A DNA stretch of 64,000 nucleotides from assembly GCF_030813435.1 (NCBI RefSeq), contig NZ_JAUSUG010000001.1, forward strand, positions 62,001 to 126,000, written 5' to 3'. The stretch is from Evansella vedderi. GTDB lineage: Bacteria; Bacillota; Bacilli; Bacillales; Salisediminibacteriaceae. Of the stretch, positions 1-8,492 are shown piece by piece (the first letter of the stretch is position 1; each line of letters starts with the position of its first letter). A program made the position numbers and the translations under genes. The notes under the pieces are model-generated. The model saw only the letters and a program-made list of their open reading frames with translations. It was not told where the DNA came from and did no database searches.

Positions 1-31
1 ACGCTCTTTAAGTACTTATTCGGAGGTTATG

Positions 32-601
32 ATGACTAAATCTTTTCCATTTGTATTAATTGCCCTTATTGTCATGGGGGCAATGTATTTTTTTAGTGAT
101 AGTCGAGAGGATCGGGAAATTGCAGGGGAAGAAGAAATGAGGGAGTTTACGGAACTGGAAACGTTGGAAAGGGGGATTTACCTTCCAACTTATGTCCCTT
201 TCGAAATAGCGGAAGTTACATTTGGGACATATTATGTGGGTCCAAGGGAGGTTAGGGGCGATACACTTTTGAACCTTCATGAAGAGGAGGAAAAATACTG
301 GAGCATAGAATTAATTTATTTTTCCAAAGAGGATCTTGGTTCGGGAATAAGGGTGGTTAATGCTGATAGCTCCGTAATTCTAGAATCGGAGGAAATTCCT
401 TATGATGAAAAAATAGAATTGGCTGGCGGGAAAGTAGGGTATTATTCTGCCAGTGATTATGGAGACCAATTTCTTGTTTGGACTATAGATAACGGAATAT
501 ATGTAGTGGAGCCCATGCATCGTAATGCAGAACCTATGCCCAAAGAAGAAATAATTAAAATAGCAGAGTCATTCCGGGAGTACAGGGAAGGAAAGCATTG
601 A
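32..601 (+). CDS. Membrane-anchored hypothetical protein
   Basis: Protein of 189 residues with one N-terminal hydrophobic segment (about residues 5-21), then an acidic extracytoplasmic domain. That domain starts near YLPTYVPFE, a pattern reminiscent of DUF4367-type domains that follow an anchor in Bacillus. No cysteine follows the hydrophobic segment, so it is a signal anchor and not a lipoprotein. Two ATGs are adjacent (29 and 32); I chose 32 because it sits about five bases after GGAGG, while the first is only two bases away. The function is not recognised; the domain similarity is from memory of the family and is weak. Confidence 0.6.
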   Translation: MTKSFPFVLIALIVMGAMYFFSDSREDREIAGEEEMREFTELETLERGIYLPTYVPFEIAEVTFGTYYVGPREVRGDTLLNLHEEEEKYWSIELIYFSKEDLGSGIRVVNADSSVILESEEIPYDEKIELAGGKVGYYSASDYGDQFLVWTIDNGIYVVEPMHRNAEPMPKEEIIKIAESFREYREGKH

Positions 602-620
602 AGGGGAATGGATTTTATCG

Positions 621-917
621 ATGAGTATGTTTGGAATTCACCCGATTGCAACAATTGGTGTATTAATGGAGGTTGTTACACCACTCTATGACATAATGAC
701 TCCGTTAAGTGTAGGAATTGTATTAATTACTGGTGCACTAGCGACTGCTAGTGTGAGTACATACGGTGTTACGGTTACAATTACTTCCATAAATATAAAC
801 CAGAATCCATATCGCATCACACTTAATAACATGCCATTTACACTTGTATACGGAATGGTTGGGGTTTTGTTAGCCTATTTCTTATTAAATTCAGAAACCC
901 TTTTAATCCATCTCTAA
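621..917 (+). CDS. Small multi-spanning membrane protein, possible permease C-terminal remnant
   Basis: A 98-residue hydrophobic protein with about three membrane segments. It starts at ATG 621 after a purine-rich AAGGGG. The text from FGIHPIATIG onwards reads like the last helices of a larger secondary transporter and not like a complete carrier. The frame stays open upstream to 561 inside the preceding gene without a start codon, so any larger parent has been cut off. A strong terminator follows. It is either a small membrane protein or a relic. No substrate can be proposed. Confidence 0.45.
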   Translation: MSMFGIHPIATIGVLMEVVTPLYDIMTPLSVGIVLITGALATASVSTYGVTVTITSININQNPYRITLNNMPFTLVYGMVGVLLAYFLLNSETLLIHL

Positions 918-920
918 CAG

Positions 921-957
921 AAGCCGAGTAGGTTAGGACACCTACTCGGCTTGTTTT
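921..957 (+). terminator. Rho-independent terminator
   Basis: AAGCCGAGTAGG (921-932) pairs with CCTACTCGGCTT (941-952) over an 8-nt loop and is followed by TGTTTT. It closes the two-gene unit 32-917. Confidence 0.85.
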
Positions 958-1050
958 GATGAAAAGAATTTTAAAAATAAAAAGGATGCAAAGGGGAGTA
1001 ATTTCTCTTAATTGTATCCTATGAAAATATATCACCTATAGTTGTCACTA

Positions 1051-1359
1051 TTATGCTTTTAACCAATTTTGTGACCACTTTTCTATCTCTTGCATGAGAG
1101 GTTCAAGGGCAATTCCTTTTTCAGTCAATGAATACTCGATTCTAACGGGAGTTTCTGGGAAAACTTCTCGTTTTACTATACCCTCGTTTTCAAGATCCTT
1201 TAACCTTTCTGATAGAACCCTGCCACTAACACCGATGGATGATTCTATACTGCAAAAACGCTGTGGACCAGATAGAAGCTGGTAGATAATCAACCCTGTC
1301 CATCTTTGGCTCAAAAAACCCATACCTTTTTCAAATCTGGGGCAAATCGACTTATCCAA
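1051..1359 (-). CDS. HxlR-family transcriptional repressor (YodB/CatR type)
   Basis: A 102-residue winged-helix protein of the HxlR/DUF24 family. Hallmarks are the N-terminal ICPRFE with a single early cysteine (Cys6), RWTGLIIYQLLSGPQRF in the recognition region, and the wing segment EVFPETPVRIEYSLTEKG. In Bacillus subtilis YodB and CatR, a cysteine at this position senses quinones and diamide and lifts repression of detoxification genes. The gene diverges from the dioxygenase/reductase operon at 1529, and the shared intergenic region carries two inverted repeats. It is very probably the thiol-based repressor of that operon; the operator assignment is inference. Confidence 0.9.
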   Translation of the reverse strand: MDKSICPRFEKGMGFLSQRWTGLIIYQLLSGPQRFCSIESSIGVSGRVLSERLKDLENEGIVKREVFPETPVRIEYSLTEKGIALEPLMQEIEKWSQNWLKA

Positions 1360-1409
1360 TTAAATCAACTCCTTACTTATATTATAGACTGTTTCTAAAA
1401 ATAAATAAA

Positions 1410-1476
1410 TTACTTTTTGTAAGAAAGTAACTTGACTAATTTAATTTATAATAATATACTTACTTACATAAAGTAA
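1410..1476 (+). promoter_or_regulatory. Sigma-A promoter bracketed by two HxlR-type operators
   Basis: The promoter is TTGACT (1432-1437), 17 bp, TATACT (1455-1460). Immediately upstream, TTACTTT (1410-1416) and AAAGTAA (1424-1430) form a perfect 7-bp inverted repeat with a 7-nt spacer. Overlapping and following the -10, TTACTT (1460-1465) and AAGTAA (1471-1476) form a second one with a 5-nt spacer. The half-sites resemble the TTAC/GTAA arms known for YodB/CatR boxes. One site before the -35 and one over the start region would suit repression by the divergent regulator. Confidence 0.75.
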
Positions 1477-1528
1477 CTAACTAGTGGATTGTATTGAAGT
1501 CTCATAAATTATCAAGGAGGTAACTAAA

Positions 1529-2377
1529 ATGAATTTTCATCGTGAACCTATTACATTTGTAGGCTTAGTAAACCTAAAGATACAAAATTTAGAACGTTCT
1601 ATCGCTTTTTATAAAGAAGTCATTGGCTTTAAGGTGTTGGAACAAACGTCAAGGTCCGCTACATTTAGTGCCGATGGAAAAACAGCTTTATTATCAGTAG
1701 AACAACCAGATAATGTGACTCCAAAACAAGGAAGAACGACGGGATTATATCACTTTGCACTACTTCTGCCTAAGCGAACGGATTTAGCTGAAATTGTGCA
1801 GCATTTTGTGGATATTGGCTTACAGTTCGGTTCCTCTGATCATCTTGTAAGCGAAGCTCTTTATTTATCTGACCCAGATGGAAATGGAATTGAAATCTAT
1901 GTAGACCGGGACCCTTCCGAATGGAATTGGAGTAACGGTAAAGTAGAAATGGCAGTGGATCCACTGAATTTCCCTGACCTCCTATCTGTTGGGAAACAAC
2001 AGTCATGGAAAGGTCTACCGGCTGAAACGGTTATGGGGCATATCCATTTGCATGTATCGGATATGAAAAACACAGAAGAGTTTTATACGAAGGGACTTGG
2101 ATTTGAAGTCGTAAACCGTTTCGGTCCTCAAGCACTCTTTATTTCCGATGGCAAATACCATCACCATATTGGCTTAAATACTTGGAATGGCGTGGGGGCA
2201 CCTACACCACCCCTTCATAGTGTCGGACTTGAATCCTTTTCTCTAATCCTTTCAAGTGAGGAAAAGAAAAATAAAATTATTACCCAATTAAAAGAAATTG
2301 GTGCTCATGTATCAGAAGAAAATGGTTCTGCTGTGGTGACAGATCCTTCAGGGAATCGAATACGCTTAATTGCCTAA
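1529..2377 (+). CDS. catE: Catechol 2,3-dioxygenase-like VOC-family enzyme
   Basis: A 282-residue protein made of two glyoxalase/VOC modules. Module one spans about residues 8-125, with H78 in YHFAL and EALYLSDPDGNGIEIYVDR. Module two starts at about residue 168, with GHIHLHVSD and DPSGNRIRLIA. Layout and motifs match B. subtilis CatE, which cleaves catechol and belongs to the CatR/YodB regulons. Metal ligands seen are the HIHLH histidine and the glutamate of GIEIY. The start follows AAGGAGG with good spacing. First gene after the two-operator promoter. The exact ring substrate cannot be read from sequence. Confidence 0.8.
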   Translation: MNFHREPITFVGLVNLKIQNLERSIAFYKEVIGFKVLEQTSRSATFSADGKTALLSVEQPDNVTPKQGRTTGLYHFALLLPKRTDLAEIVQHFVDIGLQFGSSDHLVSEALYLSDPDGNGIEIYVDRDPSEWNWSNGKVEMAVDPLNFPDLLSVGKQQSWKGLPAETVMGHIHLHVSDMKNTEEFYTKGLGFEVVNRFGPQALFISDGKYHHHIGLNTWNGVGAPTPPLHSVGLESFSLILSSEEKKNKIITQLKEIGAHVSEENGSAVVTDPSGNRIRLIA

Positions 2378-2400
2378 AAAAGTTAGGGGATGCATTATTT

Positions 2401-3474
2401 ATGCGGGAAAAAGATGAGTTTAAAAAAACAGGAATGGAAATAGGTCTATATACACTTGGTGATATAGGACAAGATCCATTGACTGGTGAAACAATTAGTG
2501 CTGGGTTAAGAATAAAGGAGATTATAAAAGCAGCCCAACTCGCTGATGAGGCAGGACTAGATGTGTTTGGGGTGGGGGAGCACCACCGATTAGACTATGC
2601 CACGTCAGCGGTTCCTGTTGTGTTGGCAGCTATTGCTCAAATTACAAATCGAATTAAATTAACAAGTTCAACTACTGTGTTAAGCACCGTTGATCCTGTT
2701 CGATTGTTTGAAGATTTTGCGACTTTGGACTTACTGTCTAATGGACGTGCAGAAATTATCACAGGTCGAGGAGCTTTTATCGAATCTTTTCCACTTTTTG
2801 GTTTTGACATAAATAACTATGATGAATTGTTTAGTGAGAATCTTCATTTATTCTTAAAGTTAAATGAAAACAAAAGAGTTACTTGGGATGGTCAATTCCG
2901 ATCATCATTGAGGAATGCTGAAATTGCTCCTCGTCCATTACAAAACAGCTTACCTTTATGGGTTGGTGTTGGAGGAACGCCAGAAAGTGCAGAACGTGCT
3001 GGGAGAGTCGGAGTAGGAATGGCTATGGCTATCTTGGGCGGGGATCCAGTGCGATTTAAACGACTGGTCGATCTATACCGTAAAGCTGGCATCGAGGCTG
3101 GACATAACTCGGAAAATCTTAAGATTGGTGTAACAGCACATGGATATATTTCGAAAACAACTCAACAAGCAAAAGATGAGTTCTATCCTTACTATTCAAA
3201 TTATTGGTCATATGTAAATAGACAGCGAGGAATGACAGGAAGAACGATATCACGGGCAGATTTTGAATACATGACAGCTCCAAATACAGGCTTATTCGTA
3301 GGAAGTCCTCAACAGATTGTTGAAAAAATTCTCCAACAATACGAACATTTTGGTCATCAACGATTCATGGCACAAATGGATATAGGAGGATTGCCATTTA
3401 AGAAAGTGGCAGAAAGTATTGAGCTATTTGCTACAAAAGTAGCTCCCATTGTCCGTAAAGAAACAGCTAAGTGA
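2401..3474 (+). CDS. LLM-class flavin-dependent oxidoreductase
   Basis: A 357-residue protein of the bacterial luciferase-like monooxygenase fold. Family features are the N-terminal LYTLGDIGQDPLTG, the GVGEHHR motif near residue 60, and LSNGRAEIITGRG. The family uses FMNH2 or F420 for oxidations; which substrate is used here is unknown. It lies 23 nt after the dioxygenase, so the two are probably co-transcribed and serve the same quinone/aromatic stress response. An internal ATG (MEIGLYT) could be the real start, because the ribosome site before 2401 is modest (AGGGGA). Confidence 0.82.
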   Translation: MREKDEFKKTGMEIGLYTLGDIGQDPLTGETISAGLRIKEIIKAAQLADEAGLDVFGVGEHHRLDYATSAVPVVLAAIAQITNRIKLTSSTTVLSTVDPVRLFEDFATLDLLSNGRAEIITGRGAFIESFPLFGFDINNYDELFSENLHLFLKLNENKRVTWDGQFRSSLRNAEIAPRPLQNSLPLWVGVGGTPESAERAGRVGVGMAMAILGGDPVRFKRLVDLYRKAGIEAGHNSENLKIGVTAHGYISKTTQQAKDEFYPYYSNYWSYVNRQRGMTGRTISRADFEYMTAPNTGLFVGSPQQIVEKILQQYEHFGHQRFMAQMDIGGLPFKKVAESIELFATKVAPIVRKETAK

Positions 3475-3540
3475 AGTATTGGATTGAAGGTTCAACCTAG
3501 TTAGATTATTAAAATAAAAAATATGCTGGGGGAATAATAT

Positions 3541-4404
3541 ATGAAAATGTTAGTTACAGGAGCAACAGGAAAATTAGGTTCTAAAATTGTGGAGAGTTTA
3601 TTAAAAAAGGTACCAGTAAACCAATTAGCTGTTAGTGTTCGTAATCCAGAAAAAGCAGAAGGATTGCGGGCTCGAGGAGTAGATGTTCGACAAGGTGATT
3701 TTGATCATCCGGAAACACTTGACGAGGCTTTTTCTGGAGTTGATCGCTTGCTTATCAATTCTGCGGATGGGGATAATGAAACAAGAATTCTTCAGCATAC
3801 AAATGCAGTTGCAGCAGCTGAACGAGCAGGTGTAAATTTCATTGCTTATACTAGCGTTGCAAACGCAATGGAAAGTAAATTATTCCTTGCTCCTCCTCAT
3901 AAGGCAACAGAAGAAGCAATCATAAAAACAGGTATTCCTTATTCTTTCCTACGGAACAATTGGTACTTGGAAAATGAAATACCAAGCATACAAGGTGTTC
4001 TAGCAGGAGCACCTTGGGTAACATCAGCTGGAAGCGGCAAAGTAGGTTGGGCATTACAACAAGATTATGCAGATGCTGCCGCAAATGTACTATCTGGTGA
4101 AGGACACGAAAATACCATTTACGAGCTTTCTGGAAAAATCTTAACTCAAGAAGAATTTGCAAAGGTACTTGGAACAGTCCTTGGCAAAGAAGTGCCTGTA
4201 AAACAAGTTAATGACGAAACTTATGCTGACATAATGAAAGGGGCGGGGGTACCTGATGTTCTCATTCCTTTTCTTGTCAAAATTCAAGAAGGTATAAGAG
4301 AAGGTGCACTTGAAATAGAAAGCAACGATTTTGAAAAACTTCTTGGTCGTCCAGCTACACCAATCAGTGATGGGCTCACTCAAATTGTGAAAGGGATCTC
4401 TTAA
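3541..4404 (+). CDS. NmrA/QorB-type NAD(P)H-binding reductase
   Basis: A 287-residue atypical SDR. It has an N-terminal Rossmann motif TGATGKLG (residues 7-14) and the NmrA-family layout (SVRNPEKAEGL, QGDFDHPETL, YTSVANA). The family includes NADPH-dependent quinone reductases (QorB) and redox-sensing NmrA proteins. It lies 66 nt after the flavin enzyme, behind GGGGGA, and probably ends the repressor-controlled operon. A quinone substrate would fit the HxlR regulator but is inference. Confidence 0.85.
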   Translation: MKMLVTGATGKLGSKIVESLLKKVPVNQLAVSVRNPEKAEGLRARGVDVRQGDFDHPETLDEAFSGVDRLLINSADGDNETRILQHTNAVAAAERAGVNFIAYTSVANAMESKLFLAPPHKATEEAIIKTGIPYSFLRNNWYLENEIPSIQGVLAGAPWVTSAGSGKVGWALQQDYADAAANVLSGEGHENTIYELSGKILTQEEFAKVLGTVLGKEVPVKQVNDETYADIMKGAGVPDVLIPFLVKIQEGIREGALEIESNDFEKLLGRPATPISDGLTQIVKGIS

Positions 4405-4937
4405 ACAGAAAAAGTAAACGTAGTCTAGAAGATGGGACAAAAGTGTTTTTATCAATGCGAAATCCGAACGAAATAGAAATGGTACATATAAATCGCTTCG
4501 GAAATATACTTCCCTATTGTAATAATTGTTCGTATTTTCAGTTAAAAATTTGGCTGTTTCCCCGGGTTAGCACTGAAAACGTAGGATTCAAATGAATGGA
4601 TACGTTTCTTAGATGAATAAGCCATTGTATATCTTTTATCATGAAAATACCAATTACATTTATGAAAAACTATTTTAAACTAAAGTAAAATCACGGGCTG
4701 TAATAGATGTAGCCCTTTTTTTCATGCCTTTAATCATGAGGAAATGCCATTAAAACGAAGGGGAAATTAATAGAATATGACTTAAATGTGAAACTTACTT
4801 CCTAATTATTCGTAATAATTAAAAAGAGGAGGATGTCTTAGTAGATTTTTAACAATTTTAGTTGTTGCTATTGGAGTTTTTATATATTTTTTTTATAAAT
4901 TAAACTAAAGTGTTAGGGTGTTTTTGGAGGTGATAAA
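4405..4937. other. Intergenic stretch with degraded dispersed repeat, terminator and a broken mini-gene
   Basis: Positions 4431-4545 hold a decayed, inverted copy of the GGGACAAAAGTGTTT...TGTTCGTATTTTC repeat seen at 10936, 32088 and 39163. GGGCT (4695-4699) and AGCCC (4711-4715) followed by seven T residues form a terminator. At 4822-4831 a good AAAGAGGAGG is followed by a frame for a single membrane helix ending LVVAIGVFIYFFYKLN at 4908. That frame has no usable start codon, so it looks like a short membrane peptide gene that lost its ATG. Nothing else seen. Confidence 0.5.
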
Positions 4938-5450
4938 ATGCTAGGTTTACCTAAAGGAGAGGTTTTTTTAATACCTTGGACTAATAAATGGGAAAAGGAG
5001 TTTATAGTAGAGAAAGAGAGAATGCAAAATAAAATAGGTAAGTATATAGTTGCTGTTCACCATATAGGAAGTACAGCAATTAAAAATTTAAGTGCCAAGC
5101 CAATTATAGATATTGCAGTTGAACTAAAAGATTTTGAGGATGGGGACAAATGTAGAACCCCACTAGAAGAACTTGGTTACTCGTATAAAGGGACAAGGGT
5201 ATTGCCAGATAGACATTACTTTACTAAAGGTGATCCAAGAACACATCAAATACATATGTATCAAAGTGGAAATAGGTATTTACTGGAGCAGTTATTTTTT
5301 AGGGATTATTTGAGAGAAAATGAAACGGCAAGAAATCAATATGAAAAACTAAAACAAGAACTAATATCAGCAAGCCAAGGAAATAAACATAAATACGCTC
5401 AAGATAAAACGGATTTCGTTAAGGCTATCTTAAATAGAAAGAACATATGA
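4938..5450 (+). CDS. GrpB family protein (nucleotidyltransferase superfamily)
   Basis: A 170-residue protein with the GrpB (COG2320) signature: HHIGSTAIKNLSAKPIIDIAVEL (residues 41-63, in which GST and DIAV echo a polymerase-beta type site), RHYFTKG, HQIHMY and the C-terminal YAQDKTDFVKAIL. Length is normal for the family (about 170-180). Biochemical function is not established, although some relatives are fused to dephospho-CoA kinase. The start follows TTTTTGGAGGTG. It stands alone between low-coding regions. Confidence 0.88.
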   Translation: MLGLPKGEVFLIPWTNKWEKEFIVEKERMQNKIGKYIVAVHHIGSTAIKNLSAKPIIDIAVELKDFEDGDKCRTPLEELGYSYKGTRVLPDRHYFTKGDPRTHQIHMYQSGNRYLLEQLFFRDYLRENETARNQYEKLKQELISASQGNKHKYAQDKTDFVKAILNRKNI

Positions 5451-5877
5451 TATACGTTTTCTCATCAAATGGCAGATTTATTGGTACAGAATGGCATGTG
5501 AAATGGGAGAAATAGATAGAATACCAAAGCCAGATTTACAAAGGTTTGAAGAAGTTAAAAACTTATTTCTAAAAGAGTCTGAATTAGGAAATTTAATGTT
5601 CAGTTGCCATTGATAGCTAGGACAATATATAGCCTCGAATAAAAAAAGAAAATTGGGGTGGTCCGATCTACAACTTCTTTTAAGAATAATTCTGGCTATG
5701 AAAACTATGGTGTTGGAAACTATAGTTTTCACTGGTGGGTAGAGGAATTATCAGGAAAAACGGGTGAAGCCGTTAATATGAATTATGCTGCTGGGGCTAG
5801 AGGACAACACTTTTATAGCCATTCCGAGTGCGATAGCAGAGCAGTGCTCATCTTATAAGTATTGGGGGAGAAATGTT
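5451..5877. other. Low-confidence coding debris
   Basis: Two short frames are visible. One (5491-5613) encodes 40 residues containing IPKPDLQRFEEVKNLFLKES. The other (5658-5858, GTG start) encodes 66 residues rich in Tyr, Gly and Asn (SGYENYGVGNYSFHWWVEEL). Neither has a convincing ribosome site and neither is recognised. They may be pieces of decayed genes. Confidence 0.3.
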
Positions 5878-6108
5878 GTGAAAATGTTAAGAAATATCTT
5901 ATCGGTTATCGTAATTGTTTTAGCAGGTTATAGTCTTTTCACTCAGAATTTTGAGTTTATGCCTTATTTAATGCTGATATTAAGTTTTTCTGTATTACTG
6001 ACAGGAGTAATTGAACTAAAAAAAGATAAAAAGGCATTTTCGGGGTATTCAAGTACTATTGCTTCTTTGTTTGTATTTTTTGTTTCTATAACGATGTTGT
6101 TAAGCTAA
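5878..6108 (+). CDS. DUF3953 small membrane protein
   Basis: A 76-residue protein with three hydrophobic segments and the typical DUF3953 pattern: LRNILSVIVIVLAGYSLFT, NFEFMPYLMLILSFSVLLTGVIEL, a polar KKDKKAF turn and a last helix. I start at GTG 5878, ten bases after GGGGGAG (5864-5870). A longer in-frame version reaching back to 5785 lacks a ribosome site and reads through non-membrane sequence. Function unknown. Just downstream (6107-6212) a frame encoding DAVAQEAATATNEVLGRTLL has no start codon and is probably a relic. Confidence 0.75.
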   Translation: MKMLRNILSVIVIVLAGYSLFTQNFEFMPYLMLILSFSVLLTGVIELKKDKKAFSGYSSTIASLFVFFVSITMLLS

Positions 6109-6241
6109 CGGATGCAGTAGCACAAGAAGCTGCCACTGCTACTAATGAAGTATTGGGGAGAACACTTTTAGAAATGTTATTTGGTATTTCATTGAGAATT
6201 TATACAGTATAAATTAGAAAATTTTGAGAGGGGAAAACCTC

Positions 6242-6855
6242 ATGTATATTCCTTCCCACTTTAAAATTAAAGATGAAACAATGATTTACAACATTATAAA
6301 TGAACATAGCTTTGCAACACTTTTTTCTCAACACAATGGAGTACCATTTGCTACTCATTTACCGTTAATTTTGAACAAGGAGAATACATACTTATATGGC
6401 CATTTTGCTCGTTCAAACCCTCAGTGGAAAGATATCTTAAATCAAACGGTCTTAGTGATATTTCATGGTCCTCATTGTTATATCTCTCCATCTTGGTATG
6501 AGACGAATAAAGCTGTACCAACATGGAATTATGTAACTGTTCATGTTTACGGAGAAGTCGAGCTTTTAGAGGATGAACATGAGTTAACTGACTCTTTACA
6601 GGATATGGTATTGAAGTATGAAGCTCCTAACAGTTCATACAGATTACAAGAAGTAGATGCTGAGTTTCTTGCTGGTATGAACAAAGGAGTCCAAGGTTTT
6701 AAAATAAAAATTAATAAGATAGAAGGAAAAGCTAATTAAGTCAAAACCATTCATTACAACGACAAGAGCTAGTTATTAATCAACTAGAACTAATTTCAAA
6801 TACAGATGAGCAACAGATTTCCTCCTTAATGAAGGCAAATCTAAAAGAGGTATAG
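6242..6855 (+). pseudogene. paiB: PaiB-family FMN-binding regulator, single frameshift
   Basis: The frame starting at ATG 6242 (after GAGAGGGG) gives [11 protein letters not shown]..., [12 protein letters not shown] and [13 protein letters not shown], all typical of PaiB/FMN-binding split-barrel proteins. It stops at 6739 after [13 protein letters not shown]. The expected C-terminus (SQNHSLQRQELVINQLEL and on to a TAG at 6855) continues in another frame, so one base is missing near 6735. Repaired, the protein would be about 204 residues, as usual for PaiB, which acts with PaiA on protease and sporulation genes in B. subtilis. No paiA is next to it. A sequencing error is possible. Confidence 0.85.
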
Positions 6856-7045
6856 GAATAATTATAATGATAGGGATTATGAGTACATAAAATTAGTTAC
6901 AAGGGAATTTATTGTATTATTTACTTTTTTTATACAGATAATAACAAAGTAAAAAACTTTGGTTATTAAGCTTTATAAAAGTGAAAATTCTTAAGTTAAA
7001 CATTATATTTTTTTGCCGAAATTATTTTTGTTGGAGGTTTAAATA

Positions 7046-7600
7046 ATGACAAGTCCTATTGAAGCAATAACCAATGTATTAAAAACTTTTGTGGATGAGG
7101 AGCCAAAACCTGCCCTACATGTTGGAGAAGTTATGGATTTATGGGCAACCATGACTGCCTTTCATGAAGCGCAAGCACTCTATCAAATAGGCTTAAATAT
7201 GACCGTTGATACTGATTTAAAGCACGCATTAGAGAAAGCATTACAGGGGTCAACTGCTGATACTCAACGAATTCTAACCTTTATGAAGGATGAAGGTATC
7301 CCAATTCCAACAAGTCAAGGTGAAAAAACAAAATCTAACCCTAACGAGGTTCCAGAAGGAGTTAGGTTAACTGATGAAGAAATAGCAAATTTAATTTCAG
7401 TTAAAGTAGCATCTTCTATAACTTTTTGTGCACAAGCAATGAGTCAAACCATAAGAAGTGATGTTGGTATCCTCTTTATACAAATGATGGTAAATCTAAT
7501 GAATTATGCTGCATCTTTGAAAAGCCTTATGAAATCAAGAGGTTGGTTAAAAGAGCCACCACGTTACCATCCCCCAGGTTCCCCAAGTAATAATAAATAA
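7046..7600 (+). CDS. DUF3231 family protein (single-domain)
   Basis: A 184-residue mostly helical protein. HVGEVMDLWATMTAFHEAQALYQIGLNMT and LISVKVASSITFCAQAMSQTIRSDVG fit one half of the DUF3231 repeat, whose long members carry two such ferritin-like halves. Several relatives in Bacillus are spore-coat or stress proteins, but the role is unproven. The start follows TTGGAGG. A two-domain relative, broken by frameshifts, lies at 62687. The 190-nt AT-rich region upstream holds no other gene. Confidence 0.75.
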   Translation: MTSPIEAITNVLKTFVDEEPKPALHVGEVMDLWATMTAFHEAQALYQIGLNMTVDTDLKHALEKALQGSTADTQRILTFMKDEGIPIPTSQGEKTKSNPNEVPEGVRLTDEEIANLISVKVASSITFCAQAMSQTIRSDVGILFIQMMVNLMNYAASLKSLMKSRGWLKEPPRYHPPGSPSNNK

Positions 7601-7663
7601 TTAAAAATATTCATCTTTTTTTATTAGTATATAATAAGAGAGTTTATAGTATTTAAACAAAAT

Positions 7664-7696
7664 GGGTGCAATAGTTGAAGATCAGGCACCCTTTTT
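7664..7696. terminator. Terminator between convergent genes
   Basis: GGGTGC (7664-7669) pairs with GCACCC (7686-7691), followed by TTTTT. It lies between the DUF3231 gene and the oppositely oriented TetR gene. Confidence 0.7.
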
Positions 7697-8300
7697 AAAA
7701 CTCTCTCTCTCCAATGTAGCGAACCGAAGCCATATGGGTCTGCGACAATTTAATAACTTCCTTAATAAATTCTTCCTGAGAAGTTTTAAAACCCGTGTTT
7801 ATCCAATTAGTTAAAAGACCATAAAAGCCATATGCTGTGTAACGTTTGAAGTAATCCATATTAACAGGTAAGTTGTTAATGGTTTTAAATTCAAAATTTT
7901 CCTGGTAGATTTTTAATATGGTTTCTGGAAATATTATATGTATTTCAGGAATGGTATCTTGAAAGTTTATTAATTCGAAAAAGTTACGATTCCTATAGAC
8001 ATAAGTAATAATTTCAAAAGATCTAGTGTTCAGGTACTCTGTATTTACTTCTTTATTGTGTTGATATGGTTTTCCGACAGCCTCTTCTAGCCCTTTGAAC
8101 ATAGAATAAAGTAATTCTTCTGCTAAATAGAACTTATCATGGTAGTGTGTATAGAACGTACTTCGGTTATATTTGGAATATTCGACAATATCTTTGACTG
8201 TGACAGTACGGAAACCTTTCTCTTTAATTAATTGAATGAGTGCTAATTGAAAGTGTTCTTTTGTTCTGTTTTTGCGTGGTGTTATAAATTGTTCCTCCAT
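7695..8300 (-). CDS. TetR/AcrR family regulator
   Basis: A 201-residue protein. Its N-terminal HTH (KEHFQLALIQLIKEKGFRTVTVKDI, then YSKYNRSTFYTHYHDKFYLAEEL) is classic TetR; the C-terminal ligand domain is of the TetR_C_8/DhaS-like kind. I place the start at 8300 (MEEQF) because GGAGGGG lies just upstream. The longer frame to 8354 would run through the operator-like repeats. It diverges from the SDR gene at 8493 and probably controls it and itself. Confidence 0.88.
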   Translation of the reverse strand: MEEQFITPRKNRTKEHFQLALIQLIKEKGFRTVTVKDIVEYSKYNRSTFYTHYHDKFYLAEELLYSMFKGLEEAVGKPYQHNKEVNTEYLNTRSFEIITYVYRNRNFFELINFQDTIPEIHIIFPETILKIYQENFEFKTINNLPVNMDYFKRYTAYGFYGLLTNWINTGFKTSQEEFIKEVIKLSQTHMASVRYIGEREF

Positions 8301-8347
8301 GTGTGCCCCTCCAATAATCGACTTTTTTAAAACAAAAGTATAGTAAA

Positions 8348-8386
8348 TAGACAATTGCCCAAACTATGTCTATCTAGTAGACAATT
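8348..8386. promoter_or_regulatory. TetR-type operator region
   Basis: TAGACAATT occurs twice as a direct repeat (8348-8356 and 8378-8386). TGTCTA (8367-8372) with TAGACA (8378-8383) makes an inverted repeat with a 5-nt spacer. It lies between the divergent regulator and the SDR gene, where an autoregulatory operator is expected. Confidence 0.6.
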
Positions 8387-8492
8387 AAAAAAATATTGCT
8401 GGTTGGACTATAACCAAAATGCTCATACAATAAAATTGTAAGCGTTATACTAATGAAAATAGCATATAAATATTATAACAGGGGGATTTAAA

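Noticed and set aside
5658-5858. 66-residue Tyr/Gly-rich gene
   Set aside because: No ribosome site, no recognised family, overlaps debris; kept only as a note in the gap entry.
8437-8450. CcpA cre site TGTAAGCGTTATAC before the SDR gene
   Set aside because: The last positions deviate from the cre consensus and there is no catabolic context.
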